A DNA stretch of 64,000 nt from Bryobacterales bacterium (GTDB taxonomy: Bacteria; Acidobacteriota; Terriglobia; Bryobacterales; UBA6623): contig JAPPLB010000079.1 in NCBI GenBank assembly GCA_028819575.1, forward strand, positions 1-64,000. Reading direction: 5' to 3'. Below, one piece after another: positions 34,850-44,166 of the stretch (within the stretch, counting starts at the first letter, position 1; every line of letters starts with the position of its first letter). The position numbers and the translations under genes are program-made. Below the pieces are notes generated by a model. That model did not search any database, was not told the origin of the DNA, and worked only from the letters and a program-made list of their open reading frames with translations.

Positions 34850-35206
34850 ATGCGTTCGTTGTTGGAAGTGACATTTTCGGCCGGGCCGAACCCGGCTCCG
34901 GCGTTGTTCCTATTGCAAGCGAGCCCGCTGTCGACCCCTTTCGTTCCCATCATCTTGATGGTGGTGATTTTTTACCTTGTGCTGTTTCTGCCGATGCGTC
35001 GGCGGCAGAAGAAGACAGACGAGATGCTGCGAAACTTGCAGAACGGCGATCGCGTGGTGACGAATGGCGGCGTCATTGGTACGATCGTGTCACTGGGTGA
35101 GAAAGACAACACGGTCACGCTACGTGTAAGGCCGGACAACGTCAAGATCCAGTTCTCACGGGGTGCTGTGACGGCATTGCTTTCGCAGAACGAGGAAAAG
35201 AAGTAA
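34850..35206 (+). CDS. yajC: Sec translocase accessory subunit YajC
   Basis: Small inner-membrane protein of the SecDF-YajC complex. The start is uncertain: ATG 34850 gives 118 residues; a GTG at 34799 would add 17. A single membrane helix (FVPIILMVVIFYLVLFLPMRRR) is followed by the conserved cytoplasmic block RRRQKKTDEMLRNLQNGDRV and VTNGGVIGTIVSLG. The segment before the helix is longer and more Pro-rich than in E. coli. It lies 40 bases before secD. Confidence 0.9.
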   Translation: MRSLLEVTFSAGPNPAPALFLLQASPLSTPFVPIILMVVIFYLVLFLPMRRRQKKTDEMLRNLQNGDRVVTNGGVIGTIVSLGEKDNTVTLRVRPDNVKIQFSRGAVTALLSQNEEKK

Positions 35207-35246
35207 GACACAATCAGGGCTCGCCGCGGAGCGGTATTTCGACCTT

Positions 35247-36881
35247 ATGAAAGGCAGTCTGCGAAACCGGTTGTTGGTCGCCCTGGCGGTGGCCCTGACC
35301 GCCCTTTACGGCGTCATCGGGCTGCCTACCTCCCTACAAGATATCTACGACCATCTGGAAGAGAAGGTCACCCTGGGTCTCGATCTGAAGGGCGGCGTAC
35401 ATCTGATTCTTCAGGTGCAGGTACAGGAAGCGCTGCGTGCAGAGGCGGATCGTACGATCCGGCGGCTGCAGGACGAACTCGGCGACTTGCCTGTGCCGCT
35501 GACTCCGGATTCCATCACGAGAAACAACCCCGAAACGATCGAACAAGCTGACGACATCATGATCACGGTGGAAGGGGTGCCGGCCGAACGGGCTTCGGAC
35601 TTCCGGAACACCGTCGAGCAATACTTCCCCAATTGGTTGCCGTCAAGCCGATCATCTGCCGTCTGGGAATTGCGCATGCGGCCTTCCTCACTGGCGCTTC
35701 TCAAAAACGACACGGTGACTCAGACGATCGCAACCGTCGAGAATCGCGTCAACAGCCTGGGTTTGACCGAACCGACCATCCAGCAACACGGGCGGGCAGA
35801 CGCGGAATACGAAGTCCTGGTGCAGTTGCCGGGACTCAGCGATCCGGCCCGCGTGATGCAGATACTGTCGATGACAGCGCAGCTCGAAATCCAGGAAGTG
35901 CTTGATGCGACTCCGTATCCTGACATCGATTCGGCGCGCGCGGCCCACAACGGCGTGATGCCGCCGAACAGCGAGTTGAGGTTGCACCAGAGGCCGGCCG
36001 TAGGCGGTGCGGAGAACGAATGGTACGTCTTGAACGCGGTACCCGTGATTACCGGCTCGGACTTGCGGAATGCCGTTCCCGGGCGCAACCCTGAGGACCA
36101 GACCTGGGAAGCAAGGTTTGTTCTTTCACCCGAGGCAGGGAGCCGTTTCGGGGACTATACGGGGGCGAATGTCGGCAACCTCCTGGCGGTGGTTCTGGAC
36201 GATCGCATCAAGAGCGTGGCCGAGATTCGGTCCCGGATCACAGACCAAGGCAGCATCAGTGGGTTGAGCGGTCAGCAGGAGGCGCAGGACTTGGCTCTGG
36301 TGCTGCGGGCGGGTTCTTTGCCGGCTTCGGTCGAGTACCTGGAGGAGCGGACAGTCGGCGCCTCGCTCGGAGCGGATTCCATCCGGCAAGGCGTCAGGAG
36401 CGCATTGCTGGGATTGGCGCTCGTCGTTTTCTCGATGCTGGTCTACTATCGCCGAGCCGGCATCAATGCCGTACTGGCCCTGATGTTGAACCTGCTCATT
36501 CTGTTGGCGATGCTGAGCTACTTCAGCTTCACGCTGACACTGCCGGGCATAGCGGGAATCATCTTGACGATCGGCATGGCCGTGGATGCCAACGTGCTGA
36601 TTTTTGAGCGCATTCGCGAGGAGTTGCGGGCTGGCAAGGGGGTCGTCGGCGCCCTGAATGCGGGATTCGCGAAGGCCTTCCTGACGTTGATTGACACCAA
36701 CCTGACTACAATCATCGCCGCCGCATTCCTTTTCCTGTTCGGCCGCGGCCCCGTGCAGGGCTTCGCTGTGACCCTGGCAATCGGCTTGGTCGCAAATCTG
36801 TTCACGTCCGTGTTCGTATCACGGCTGATCTTTGATTTTGCCTTGGCAGGCAAGAAGCAAGTCAAGGAGTTGAGTATCTGA
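35247..36881 (+). CDS. secD: Protein translocase subunit SecD
   Basis: Uses the proton motive force to help pull exported proteins through SecYEG. 544 residues: the first membrane helix (about 8-24) is followed by the D1 motif LGLDLKGGVHLILQV and a large periplasmic domain (about 50-370). Helices 2-6 make up the C-terminal third, with VYYRRAGINAVLALMLNLLI and GMAVDANVLIFERIREELRAG (the D5 motif). IDTNLTTIIAAAFLFLFGRG contains the conserved helix-6 region. It is 68 bases upstream of secF. Confidence 0.95.
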   Translation: MKGSLRNRLLVALAVALTALYGVIGLPTSLQDIYDHLEEKVTLGLDLKGGVHLILQVQVQEALRAEADRTIRRLQDELGDLPVPLTPDSITRNNPETIEQADDIMITVEGVPAERASDFRNTVEQYFPNWLPSSRSSAVWELRMRPSSLALLKNDTVTQTIATVENRVNSLGLTEPTIQQHGRADAEYEVLVQLPGLSDPARVMQILSMTAQLEIQEVLDATPYPDIDSARAAHNGVMPPNSELRLHQRPAVGGAENEWYVLNAVPVITGSDLRNAVPGRNPEDQTWEARFVLSPEAGSRFGDYTGANVGNLLAVVLDDRIKSVAEIRSRITDQGSISGLSGQQEAQDLALVLRAGSLPASVEYLEERTVGASLGADSIRQGVRSALLGLALVVFSMLVYYRRAGINAVLALMLNLLILLAMLSYFSFTLTLPGIAGIILTIGMAVDANVLIFERIREELRAGKGVVGALNAGFAKAFLTLIDTNLTTIIAAAFLFLFGRGPVQGFAVTLAIGLVANLFTSVFVSRLIFDFALAGKKQVKELSI

Positions 36882-36949
36882 ACCTTCACCGGGAACTTTG
36901 CGACGCACGCCGGTGTCTAGAGATATCGTAATCCGTTCCACGCTGAATC

Positions 36950-38122
36950 ATGCAGCTTCTGAAAGAGACGAACATCGACTTCATCGGCCGGCGGAAATAC
37001 TTCCTCGGACTTTCACTGCTTCTCATCGTGGCGGGTGGCGTGAGCCTTTTTCTCAAGGGCGGGCCAAAGTTCGGCATTGATTTCAAGGGCGGCACGCTCG
37101 TTTACGTGAAATTCAAGGATGAGCCTCGATTGGATGAAATCCGAGAGGCGCTGACCGGCGAGGGGCTCAACGTTGCTACGCTCCAGCCTTTCGAGGAGGG
37201 ACCCGACAACCACGAGTTGAAAATCGACCTCGACCTGACCGAAGAGGAGGCCCTCGAATCGGGGCAGGACAAGATTGTGGCGACTCTGCGCCGGCTCTAC
37301 GGAAGCGAGGAATCGAAACTGGATTTCAACAACGTCGGCTTGGAAACCCTCTCTGACCGGGTGGTCTCGAATCCCAAGATCGCCGAGTCGGCGTTGACGA
37401 CGGAGGAGATCACGGAAGAGGTCCGAGCGCTATTGGCGTTTCGCGATCAGGCTCCGCAATCGGGCCTGGTAAGAGATTTTTCATTATTGACTTCCATTGA
37501 GGGGGTCAATCCTGATATCATATCGGCGCTTGAGGAGGAGACTTACCTCGGAGCGTTTGCGATCCGAGGGGGAGGGTACGTCGGACCGAAAATCGGTAAA
37601 GAGCTCCAGTGGCAGGCGATCAAAGCAACTCTGTTCGCGCTGGGCGGAATGCTGGTCTACATCGCATTTCGTTTTGAGTGGATTTATGGGGTCGCGGCGG
37701 TCGCGGCGGTCTTCCACGACGTTTTGATCACGCTCGGATTCTTCTCGCTCTTTAACCGGGAGATTGAGCTGACGGTCGTCGCAGCTTTTCTCACCCTGGT
37801 AGGTTATTCGATGAACGATACGATCGTGATCTTCGACCGCGTGAGAGAGAACCGAAAGTTGACTCGTCGTCAGCCTTTGGCGAGCTTGCTGAACCTGAGT
37901 GTGAATCAGACTCTGGCGCGAACGGTTTTGACTTCCGGTCTGACCCTCATGGCTGTTCTGTGTCTGTTCGTTTTCGGTGGCGAGGTGCTGAGAAGCTTTT
38001 CGTTCGCCTTGGTGGTCGGCGTGTTGATCGGGACTTACTCTTCAGTGTTCGTTGCCAGTCCGATCCTGTTATGGTGGCAGGGTAGGGCCGTAGCGGTTGG
38101 AGGGCAGTCGCGCCGAAAATGA
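36950..38122 (+). CDS. secF: Protein translocase subunit SecF
   Basis: Partner of SecD with six membrane helices; 390 residues, about 65 longer than the E. coli protein. The N-terminus NIDFIGRRKYFLGLSLLLIV and the following FGIDFKGGTLVYVKF are standard. The extra length lies in the first periplasmic domain (about residues 95-205), which is acidic and unusually long. VGYSMNDTIVIFDRVRENRK is the SecF D-motif. GLTLMAVLCLFVFGGEVLRS is helix 5. It ends the tgt-yajC-secDF cluster. Confidence 0.95.
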   Translation: MQLLKETNIDFIGRRKYFLGLSLLLIVAGGVSLFLKGGPKFGIDFKGGTLVYVKFKDEPRLDEIREALTGEGLNVATLQPFEEGPDNHELKIDLDLTEEEALESGQDKIVATLRRLYGSEESKLDFNNVGLETLSDRVVSNPKIAESALTTEEITEEVRALLAFRDQAPQSGLVRDFSLLTSIEGVNPDIISALEEETYLGAFAIRGGGYVGPKIGKELQWQAIKATLFALGGMLVYIAFRFEWIYGVAAVAAVFHDVLITLGFFSLFNREIELTVVAAFLTLVGYSMNDTIVIFDRVRENRKLTRRQPLASLLNLSVNQTLARTVLTSGLTLMAVLCLFVFGGEVLRSFSFALVVGVLIGTYSSVFVASPILLWWQGRAVAVGGQSRRK

Positions 38123-38230
38123 GGTAAAGGCATTGCGTACGAACCTTGAATGGAGCTAGCATAGATCGGGTCGAGCCCGGACGCGCATGGAAAGGTTTCG
38201 GGAATCGACATAAGAGAGAGGGCTTAAACC

Positions 38231-38983
38231 ATGTTTGAACAAAGCATGCTTAATACGGGGAAGACGAAAACACCTTGGACGGTGGCAGTCTCGTTCATCG
38301 TCCAGGCCTTCGCGCTCGGCGTGATGGTTCTCATCCCGCTGCTCAACTATTACGAACTCCCGGCGACGGAGTTGATGACGTTCCTGGTAGCGCCGCCTCC
38401 GCCCCCGCCCCCGCCGCCTCCTCCGACGGAGATGGTGGTCAAAAAGGTGATTCCGCGTGAATTCGACGCCGGCAAGTTGGTGCAACCAACCGCCATTCCC
38501 GACGAGATCGCGATCATCAAGGAAGAAGACATGCCTCCGCCGGCTGCGACCATCGCCGGTGTTGTCGGAGGTGTTCCGGGCGGTTCAGTCGGTGGCTCCC
38601 TCGGTGGTGTGATCGGTGGCATCGTTTCGAATCAACCGATCGTCGCGCCGCCTCCGCCCCCGCCGCCCGTGAAGAAAAAGAAAGCGACCCCGAAGCGCAT
38701 TCGCGTGGGCGGAAGCGTCCAGAAAGCCCGCTTGGCGAAACGGGTCGCCCCGAGATATCCACCCCTCGCGCGACAGGCGCGCATTCAGGGTGTCGTGAAG
38801 CTTTCTGCGATCATTGCCCGAAACGGATCGATCCAGAAACTGGAAGTAAACAGCGGCCATCCGCTGCTGGTTCCGGCCGCGCTGGAAGCGGTGAAACAGT
38901 GGCAATACAAGCCGACCTTACTCAACGGCGAGGCGGTGGAAGTTGTAACTCAGATTGACGTGATCTTCAAATTGACCGGGTGA
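38231..38983 (+). CDS. tonB: TonB-family energy transducer (second copy, with ExbB/ExbD)
   Basis: 250 residues, preceded by AGAGAGAGGG. An N-terminal membrane helix (about 17-38) leads to a Pro-run (residues about 57-66), then a Gly/Val-rich stretch with GGVPGGSVGGSLGGVIGG, a second Pro/Lys segment and the TonB C-terminal domain (RVAPRYPPLARQARIQGVV, VKQWQYKPTLLNG). It heads a five-gene operon with ExbB, two ExbD proteins and a TPR lipoprotein, so it should power TonB-dependent uptake or a related trans-envelope process. Confidence 0.92.
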   Translation: MFEQSMLNTGKTKTPWTVAVSFIVQAFALGVMVLIPLLNYYELPATELMTFLVAPPPPPPPPPPPTEMVVKKVIPREFDAGKLVQPTAIPDEIAIIKEEDMPPPAATIAGVVGGVPGGSVGGSLGGVIGGIVSNQPIVAPPPPPPPVKKKKATPKRIRVGGSVQKARLAKRVAPRYPPLARQARIQGVVKLSAIIARNGSIQKLEVNSGHPLLVPAALEAVKQWQYKPTLLNGEAVEVVTQIDVIFKLTG

Positions 38984-39075
38984 TCGGTGATCGCGTGATC
39001 CACAGCGAATAAGATTCCGATCGAAGCAACGGCGGAGCGTTCGCGCACATACGATTCAGAGGAGGAGAACTTTTT

Positions 39076-39807
39076 ATGTTTGCTCAGTTGTCGGTTTGGA
39101 GCATGATGCTGCTCCAGCAACAAGAAGTCGGTTTCGATATGGTTTCCATGTGGAACCAGATGGGGTTCGCGGCGCGAGCGGTTGTCATCGTGATGTTTGT
39201 GATGTCCGCTTGGTCGATCGGCGTGATGATTGATCGCTACTTGGCCTACAACTCGGCTCGGAAACAGTCGCGGCAGTATGCTCCGGCCGTCGCGGGCGCT
39301 TTGCGCGAAGGCAAGTTGGACGAAGCCGTGAAAGTGTCCGAGCGCTATAAGAAGAGCCACTTGGCAAAGGTTGTGGTGGCGGGCCTGCAAGAATTCCAAG
39401 CACACGAAATGAGCTCGGAAATCCCGGGTGAGACGATTGAGTCGTCGAAGCGTGCTCTCGATCGGGCTCAAGCCATCACACATGCCGAGTTGAATCGCGG
39501 CCTTAGCGGTCTGGCCACGATTGGTTCCACGGCGCCCTTCGTGGGGTTGTTCGGAACGGTAGTCGGCATTATCAACGCGTTCGAGGGCATTTCGTCCGAA
39601 AAGTCAACAGGTCTCGGCGCTGTCGCAGGCGGCATTTCTGAGGCTCTGGTAGCGACCGCGATCGGTTTGTTCGTAGCGATCCCGGCGGTGTGGATGTTCA
39701 ACTACTTCAACACCAAAGTGGAAGCGTTCGACGTCGAGATGGACAACTCCAGCTCGGAACTGCTTGACTACTTCCTGAAGAAGACCCAAAAAGCTGCCGC
39801 CAGCTAA
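39076..39807 (+). CDS. exbB: MotA/TolQ/ExbB proton-channel protein
   Basis: Pentameric inner-membrane proton channel that, with ExbD, energises TonB. 243 residues, preceded by GAGGAGGAG. Three membrane helices: about 34-53, 148-172 and 188-212. The block STAPFVGLFGTVVGIINAF contains the pore-lining Thr, and GGISEALVATAIGLFVAIPAVWMFNYF is the third helix. The cytoplasmic loop carries many Lys/Glu as in ExbB. A short C-terminal tail follows. Confidence 0.92.
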   Translation: MFAQLSVWSMMLLQQQEVGFDMVSMWNQMGFAARAVVIVMFVMSAWSIGVMIDRYLAYNSARKQSRQYAPAVAGALREGKLDEAVKVSERYKKSHLAKVVVAGLQEFQAHEMSSEIPGETIESSKRALDRAQAITHAELNRGLSGLATIGSTAPFVGLFGTVVGIINAFEGISSEKSTGLGAVAGGISEALVATAIGLFVAIPAVWMFNYFNTKVEAFDVEMDNSSSELLDYFLKKTQKAAAS

Positions 39808-39862
39808 ACCGGATCAAACCGAAGCGACGGCGGGGCTGTGAGCCCGCCGCCTTCAGTGCCGA

Positions 39863-40318
39863 ATGGAGTTCGGAATGGAAGAAGAGAAGAAAAGCAAATC
39901 AATGGGCGCCATTGTGGATATCAATGTGACGCCGATGGTAGACGTGATGCTCGTGTTGCTGATCATCTTCATGGTCATCACCCCGATGTTGAGCAAGGGC
40001 GTCAGCGTTGACTTGGTGCGCACACGCAACCACATCGCGATGGACGAGGCGGATCAGGAGGATGCCATCCTGATCGCCGTGACGCGTGAGGGAAGCGTGT
40101 TCCTGGGTCGTTCTCGTATTGAGGCAAACCTGCTCAAGAACGAAGTTGAGGACATCCTGACTACTCGCATCGACAAGACCGTGTACGTCAAGAGCGACGC
40201 TCGGTCTCGTTACGAGCGGGTCGTCGAAGTTGTCAACATTCTTCGCTCCGCGGGCTGTGATCAAGTGGGACTTCTGACGGAAAAGCTGGAAGAAACACGT
40301 AGCCGCGCGGCTCGCTAA
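39863..40318 (+). CDS. exbD: ExbD/TolR-family protein (first)
   Basis: The Asp-bearing stator partner of ExbB. 151 residues with one helix: DINVTPMVDVMLVLLIIFMV, in which the Asp after MV is the conserved proton-carrying residue. The periplasmic domain (about 60-151) ends with VEVVNILRSAGCDQVGLLTE, typical of ExbD. It starts 56 bases after exbB. A second ExbD follows, so the complex may be heterodimeric. Confidence 0.92.
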   Translation: MEFGMEEEKKSKSMGAIVDINVTPMVDVMLVLLIIFMVITPMLSKGVSVDLVRTRNHIAMDEADQEDAILIAVTREGSVFLGRSRIEANLLKNEVEDILTTRIDKTVYVKSDARSRYERVVEVVNILRSAGCDQVGLLTEKLEETRSRAAR

Positions 40319-40361
40319 ACGGCGTGTAAGAGTCCTATCAGACTAAAGGAGAAAAAACACC

Positions 40362-40793
40362 ATGGCTATGGATGTAGGTGGAAGTGGCGGTGGTCCGATG
40401 GTCAACATCAACATGACCCCGCTGATCGACGTCTTGTTGGTCTTGTTGATCATCTTCATGGTGATTACGCCGCTGACCCCAAAGGGTTTGGAGGCGCTGG
40501 TCCCGCAGCCCAACCCCGACGCGCAGCAGCAGCAGCAGGAATCCAACACCCGAACGATTGTCGTTTCGATCAACGCGAACCGCGGCATCATGATCAACCG
40601 CGATCCCACCGCGAAAGACCTGTTGGGAGACCGGCTCCAGGACATCTTCAAGACCCGGGCCGAGCGAGTGATGTTCGTTCGCGGCGCGCCGGCTCTGGAA
40701 TTCATTGAGATCGCCGAGGTCATTGACATTGCCAAAGGTGCAGGGGTCGACAAGATCGGGTTGCTGACCGAGGACCTCGAATCGGGCGGCTAG
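40362..40793 (+). CDS. exbD: ExbD/TolR-family protein (second)
   Basis: 143 residues, preceded by AAAGGAG. The helix block NINMTPLIDVLLVLLIIFMV has the same critical Asp as the first ExbD. The linker is Gln/Pro-rich (residues about 45-60, PQPNPDAQQQQQES), and the periplasmic domain includes VSINANRGIMINRD and ELVDIAKGAGVDKIGLLTED-like sequence. Tandem, divergent ExbD genes are common where ExbB drives both transport and other envelope tasks. Confidence 0.92.
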   Translation: MAMDVGGSGGGPMVNINMTPLIDVLLVLLIIFMVITPLTPKGLEALVPQPNPDAQQQQQESNTRTIVVSINANRGIMINRDPTAKDLLGDRLQDIFKTRAERVMFVRGAPALEFIEIAEVIDIAKGAGVDKIGLLTEDLESGG

Positions 40794-40827
40794 GAACCGC
40801 CCAGCCGGAGAGACGGAGCGGAAAACC

Positions 40828-41634
40828 ATGAGACGGTTTCTACAAGTTCTTCTATTGCTTGCCCTGGTTGGAGGCGTTCTACTCACCACCAGTTGCATGG
40901 ACAAGCTCAACTACCTCAGGGCGCGGAATGAATTAAACCACGGCGTGCGGGCGTTCAGCCAGTCCAACTATCAAGCCGCTGTTCAGCGCTTCGACCAGGC
41001 CATCGAATATGATCCGGAGCTGTTGGCGGCCCGATCCTATCGGGCGTCGTCATTCATGATGCAATACATCCCGGGTGGCGAATCCGAAGAAAACATGCAG
41101 ATCGCCCGGCAGGCGCTGGATGGCTTCCAGGGGGTTCTCGAACGTGATGAGAAGAATGAAATCGCCCTCGCCAGCATTGCGTCTCTGTACTTCAGCATGA
41201 GGGAGTTCGAGTTGTCCAAAGAGACGTACCGTGCTCTGATTGGCGTCAATCCGGAGAACAAGGAAGCGCATTACACGATAGGCGTCATCAACTGGTCGAT
41301 CACGTTCCCGCGAGACATGCAGGTTCGGGCTGAGATCGGCATGCAACTCGACGAGCCGGGTCCGATCAAAGATCAGGATGCTCGCCAGGAACTGGCCGAG
41401 GAGAACCTTCCGTTGATCGAAGAGGGACTCGAGGCCCTCAATGCGGCCATCGAGATCGATCCCCAATACGACGATGCGATGGCTTACGTAAACCTGCTCT
41501 ACCGCCGCTGGGCCGACATCGCGGAATCCCCAGAAGAGTACGAGAAATACACGACGACGGCCGACGAGTGGGTCCAGAAAAGCCTGGAAACAAAAAAGAT
41601 CAAGGCGGAAGCGGCGATCCAGGAGTTCCAGTAA
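40828..41634 (+). CDS. TPR-repeat lipoprotein
   Basis: 268 residues beginning with a lipoprotein signal (MRRFLQVLLLLALVGG, then LTTSC with the lipid-attachment Cys at about residue 23). The mature protein is made of tetratricopeptide repeats: NHGVRAFSQSNYQAAVQRFD, FDQAIEYDPELLAARSYRAS, YRALIGVNPENKEAHYTIG and LNAAIEIDPQYDDAMAYVN. It resembles the TPR proteins that accompany TolQR/ExbBD modules in Acidobacteria and Myxococcota. It probably binds proteins at the inner leaflet of the outer membrane. Last gene of the tonB operon. Confidence 0.88.
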   Translation: MRRFLQVLLLLALVGGVLLTTSCMDKLNYLRARNELNHGVRAFSQSNYQAAVQRFDQAIEYDPELLAARSYRASSFMMQYIPGGESEENMQIARQALDGFQGVLERDEKNEIALASIASLYFSMREFELSKETYRALIGVNPENKEAHYTIGVINWSITFPRDMQVRAEIGMQLDEPGPIKDQDARQELAEENLPLIEEGLEALNAAIEIDPQYDDAMAYVNLLYRRWADIAESPEEYEKYTTTADEWVQKSLETKKIKAEAAIQEFQ

Positions 41635-41656
41635 AACAGCGACGGTTTTATAATAG

Positions 41657-41690
41657 AGCCCTGAGGAGCATGTGCTTCTCGGGGCTTCTT
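41657..41690 (+). terminator. Terminator after the tonB-exbBD operon
   Basis: A 13-bp stem with two G-T pairs (41657-41669 with 41674-41686) and ATGT loop is followed by TCTTGTATCT, a modest U-rich tail. It lies between the TPR gene and the Rel/Spo gene. TATAAT at 41649-41654 just before it could be a -10 box for the next gene, but no good -35 is seen. Confidence 0.5.
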
Positions 41691-41725
41691 GTATCTGTCA
41701 TGGCGGATTGCCCGGCAGGTTTGCG

Positions 41726-43930
41726 ATGTCAACGTCTCCCGTTGCCGCTAACCGACCCCTCCTCCCCGACTCTCTCCTTCGGCGTTTCGCTGCGTTGGAA
41801 GCGAAGCTTCGCAAAGCTCGCCCCCACGACGACCTGAAGCCGCTGCGAGAGGCCTTCGAGTTCGCAGCTTGGCGTCACGAGTCCCAGAAGCGCGCTTCCG
41901 GCGAACCTTACATCGCGCACCCTCTGGAAGTGGCCCACATCCTTGCTGACCGGCGATTGGACAGAGTCTGCCTGATCACCGCCCTGCTCCATGACGTCGT
42001 CGAGGATACCGCCGTAGGGTTAGGCGAGATCGAGCGCCGCTTCGGACCTGAAGTCGCAGGGTGCGTAGACGGCGTCACCAAACTCGGCCTCCTCGATTAC
42101 AACTCGACCCATGCCCAGCAGGCTGAGAACTACCGCAAGATGATGCTGGCGATGGTCCGCGACATTCGTGTGATCCTCGTTAAGCTCGCCGATCGTCTGC
42201 ATAACATGCGGACCTTGGAGTATCTTTCCGAAGAAAAACAACGACGAATCTCCCGGGAAACGTGGGAGATCTATGCACCGATCGCCCTGCGTCTCGGGAT
42301 GGGCCGAATATGGAGCGAGCTAAGAGACCTGGCCTTCGCCTACCTCGAGCCGGAGGCCCATCGAGAGATTACTGCGTACATCGAGTCCCGGCGAGAGGTC
42401 GATGACAATTTCCTGCATCAAGTAAAGGAAATCATCTCCAAGCTGCTTGACGAAGCGGGTGTGCCCTGTACGGTCGAGGGAAGAATCAAGAGACCTTCTT
42501 CGGTTTATGAAAAAACCAAGCGTGGCGTGCCGCTGCCTCAGATGTACGACCTGTTGGCCCTTCGGGTGATCACTGACACCGAGAAAAATTGCTACGCCGC
42601 CCTGGGACTCATCAACAACCGCTGGACACCAGTTACGGGTACGATCAATGACTACATTTCCCGACCGCGGCCGAATCTCTACCAGTCGCTGCATACTTCC
42701 ATGATCAACGACAAGGGCCAAAAGTTCGAAGTCCAGATCCGTACCTGGAATATGCACAAAATGGCGGAGGAAGGAATCTGCGCCCACTGGAAATACAAAG
42801 AAGGACGGATCGGAGCCGATGCCGATGATCAGCGGATGGCTTGGCTGCGGCAGCTTGTCGAGTGGCAACAGGACATGCCTGATCCGACCGACTTCATGTC
42901 AACTCTGAAAGTCGACTTGTATCCGGAAGAGGTTTATGTCTTCACCCCGAAGGGCAAGTTGCTGGTCTTGCCGCAGGGAGCCACACCGGTCGACTTTGCT
43001 TATTTGATCCACACGGAAGTCGGCCATAACTGCGTCGGCGCCAAGGTGAATGGAAGAATCGTTCCCCTCAAGTACAACCTCTCGAACGGAGACACCGTCG
43101 AGATCATCACGCAAGCCGGCCACGCTCCGAGCCGTGACTGGCTGAGCTTCGTCAGGACCTCGCGGGCGCGAAACAAGATCAAGCATTGGCTCAACACGCA
43201 CCGTCGCAAGCGGGCCGAAGAGATTGGCCTCAAGCTTCTCGACAAAGAAGCGAAACGCATGCGCATCTCGCTGAAGAAGATTGATGACGGGACCTGGGAA
43301 AGGGTCTGTCGGGACTATGGTTTCTCCAAGCCGGCGGATCTGTACGCCGCGCTGGGGTATGGACGCTACTCGGCCAAACAGATTCTGCCGAAGTTCCTGC
43401 CGGAAGACGATCGGCAATCTGCTCGCACGACCCCGACCCAGCCCAAACCGGCGGTTTCCAGGCGTCCCGACGCCTCGCCAGGTGAGTCATTGATCGTCAG
43501 CGGTATCGACGACATGCTCGTTTACAGGGCCGGCTGTTGTAAACCGATTCGAGGAGAGCCGATCGTCGGCTATGTTACTCGCGGCAAGGGGGTTGCTGTC
43601 CACGCAACCAGTTGCGCGAATGTCGAAAACCTGATGTACGATGCCGAGCGCCGGATCGATGTCCAGTGGGCGAATGCCGAAGCAGAAGAATTGAACTACG
43701 AGGCGAAGTTGGAGATCCGGGTCGACGATCGGCCCGGACTACTGAACGAGATTACCTCCATCCTTTCGGACGAAGGCATCAATATTTCACAGCTCTCGAG
43801 TCGAGCGCCGACGCGCGGGGGGCCTGCACTGATCGATACCACGATCTCAGTACGTGATCTGGCTCAACTCACTCGCGTTATTGCATCAATCCAACGCGTG
43901 CCGCACGTGAGTGAAGTCAGACGTAGCTGA
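41726..43930 (+). CDS. Bifunctional (p)ppGpp synthetase/hydrolase, Rel/SpoT family
   Basis: Makes and degrades the stringent-response alarmone. The start at ATG 41726 (MSTSPVAAN) gives 734 residues. The HD hydrolase domain (about 45-200) has the intact pair in ITALLHDVVEDTAVG. The synthetase domain (about 235-370) has GRIKRPSSVYEKTKRG and PNLYQSLHTSMI. A TGS domain (about 400-470, VYVFTPKGKLLVLPQGATPV) and a C-terminal ACT domain (DDRPGLLNEITSILSDEGINI) follow. Having both HD and synthetase motifs it is likely bifunctional. ppGpp made here could act with the DksA homologue at 5851. Confidence 0.93.
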   Translation: MSTSPVAANRPLLPDSLLRRFAALEAKLRKARPHDDLKPLREAFEFAAWRHESQKRASGEPYIAHPLEVAHILADRRLDRVCLITALLHDVVEDTAVGLGEIERRFGPEVAGCVDGVTKLGLLDYNSTHAQQAENYRKMMLAMVRDIRVILVKLADRLHNMRTLEYLSEEKQRRISRETWEIYAPIALRLGMGRIWSELRDLAFAYLEPEAHREITAYIESRREVDDNFLHQVKEIISKLLDEAGVPCTVEGRIKRPSSVYEKTKRGVPLPQMYDLLALRVITDTEKNCYAALGLINNRWTPVTGTINDYISRPRPNLYQSLHTSMINDKGQKFEVQIRTWNMHKMAEEGICAHWKYKEGRIGADADDQRMAWLRQLVEWQQDMPDPTDFMSTLKVDLYPEEVYVFTPKGKLLVLPQGATPVDFAYLIHTEVGHNCVGAKVNGRIVPLKYNLSNGDTVEIITQAGHAPSRDWLSFVRTSRARNKIKHWLNTHRRKRAEEIGLKLLDKEAKRMRISLKKIDDGTWERVCRDYGFSKPADLYAALGYGRYSAKQILPKFLPEDDRQSARTTPTQPKPAVSRRPDASPGESLIVSGIDDMLVYRAGCCKPIRGEPIVGYVTRGKGVAVHATSCANVENLMYDAERRIDVQWANAEAEELNYEAKLEIRVDDRPGLLNEITSILSDEGINISQLSSRAPTRGGPALIDTTISVRDLAQLTRVIASIQRVPHVSEVRRS

Positions 43931-43933
43931 CCT

Positions 43934-43980
43934 GAAACATCCTCCTGATCAAGCGGCGTTGACCCCCATCCGGATGTTTC
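43934..43980. repeat. Inverted repeat between convergent rel/spo and ridA-like genes
   Basis: GAAACATCC (43934-43942) and GGATGTTTC (43972-43980) are perfectly complementary with a 29-base loop. Located three bases after the stop of the Rel/Spo gene; it may act as a transcript-end hairpin, but no strong T-run follows. The rest of the gap to 44166 has no recognised gene. Confidence 0.4.
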
Positions 43981-44166
43981 CAGTTTGGATGATCAACGTG
44001 GGCGGTGGAAAACCAGCCGACAGAAGGAGTACGTTTCTTGCCGCGCGTCGGCTTCTGCGGTTCAGCCTGGTCGCTCCACGTTCTTAGACTGCATATTCGC
44101 GAACGGCGGAGTGAGTCCACGGAATCACATCCACGGCTGTTCGGTGGGTGAGCGCGGCAGGCGCCA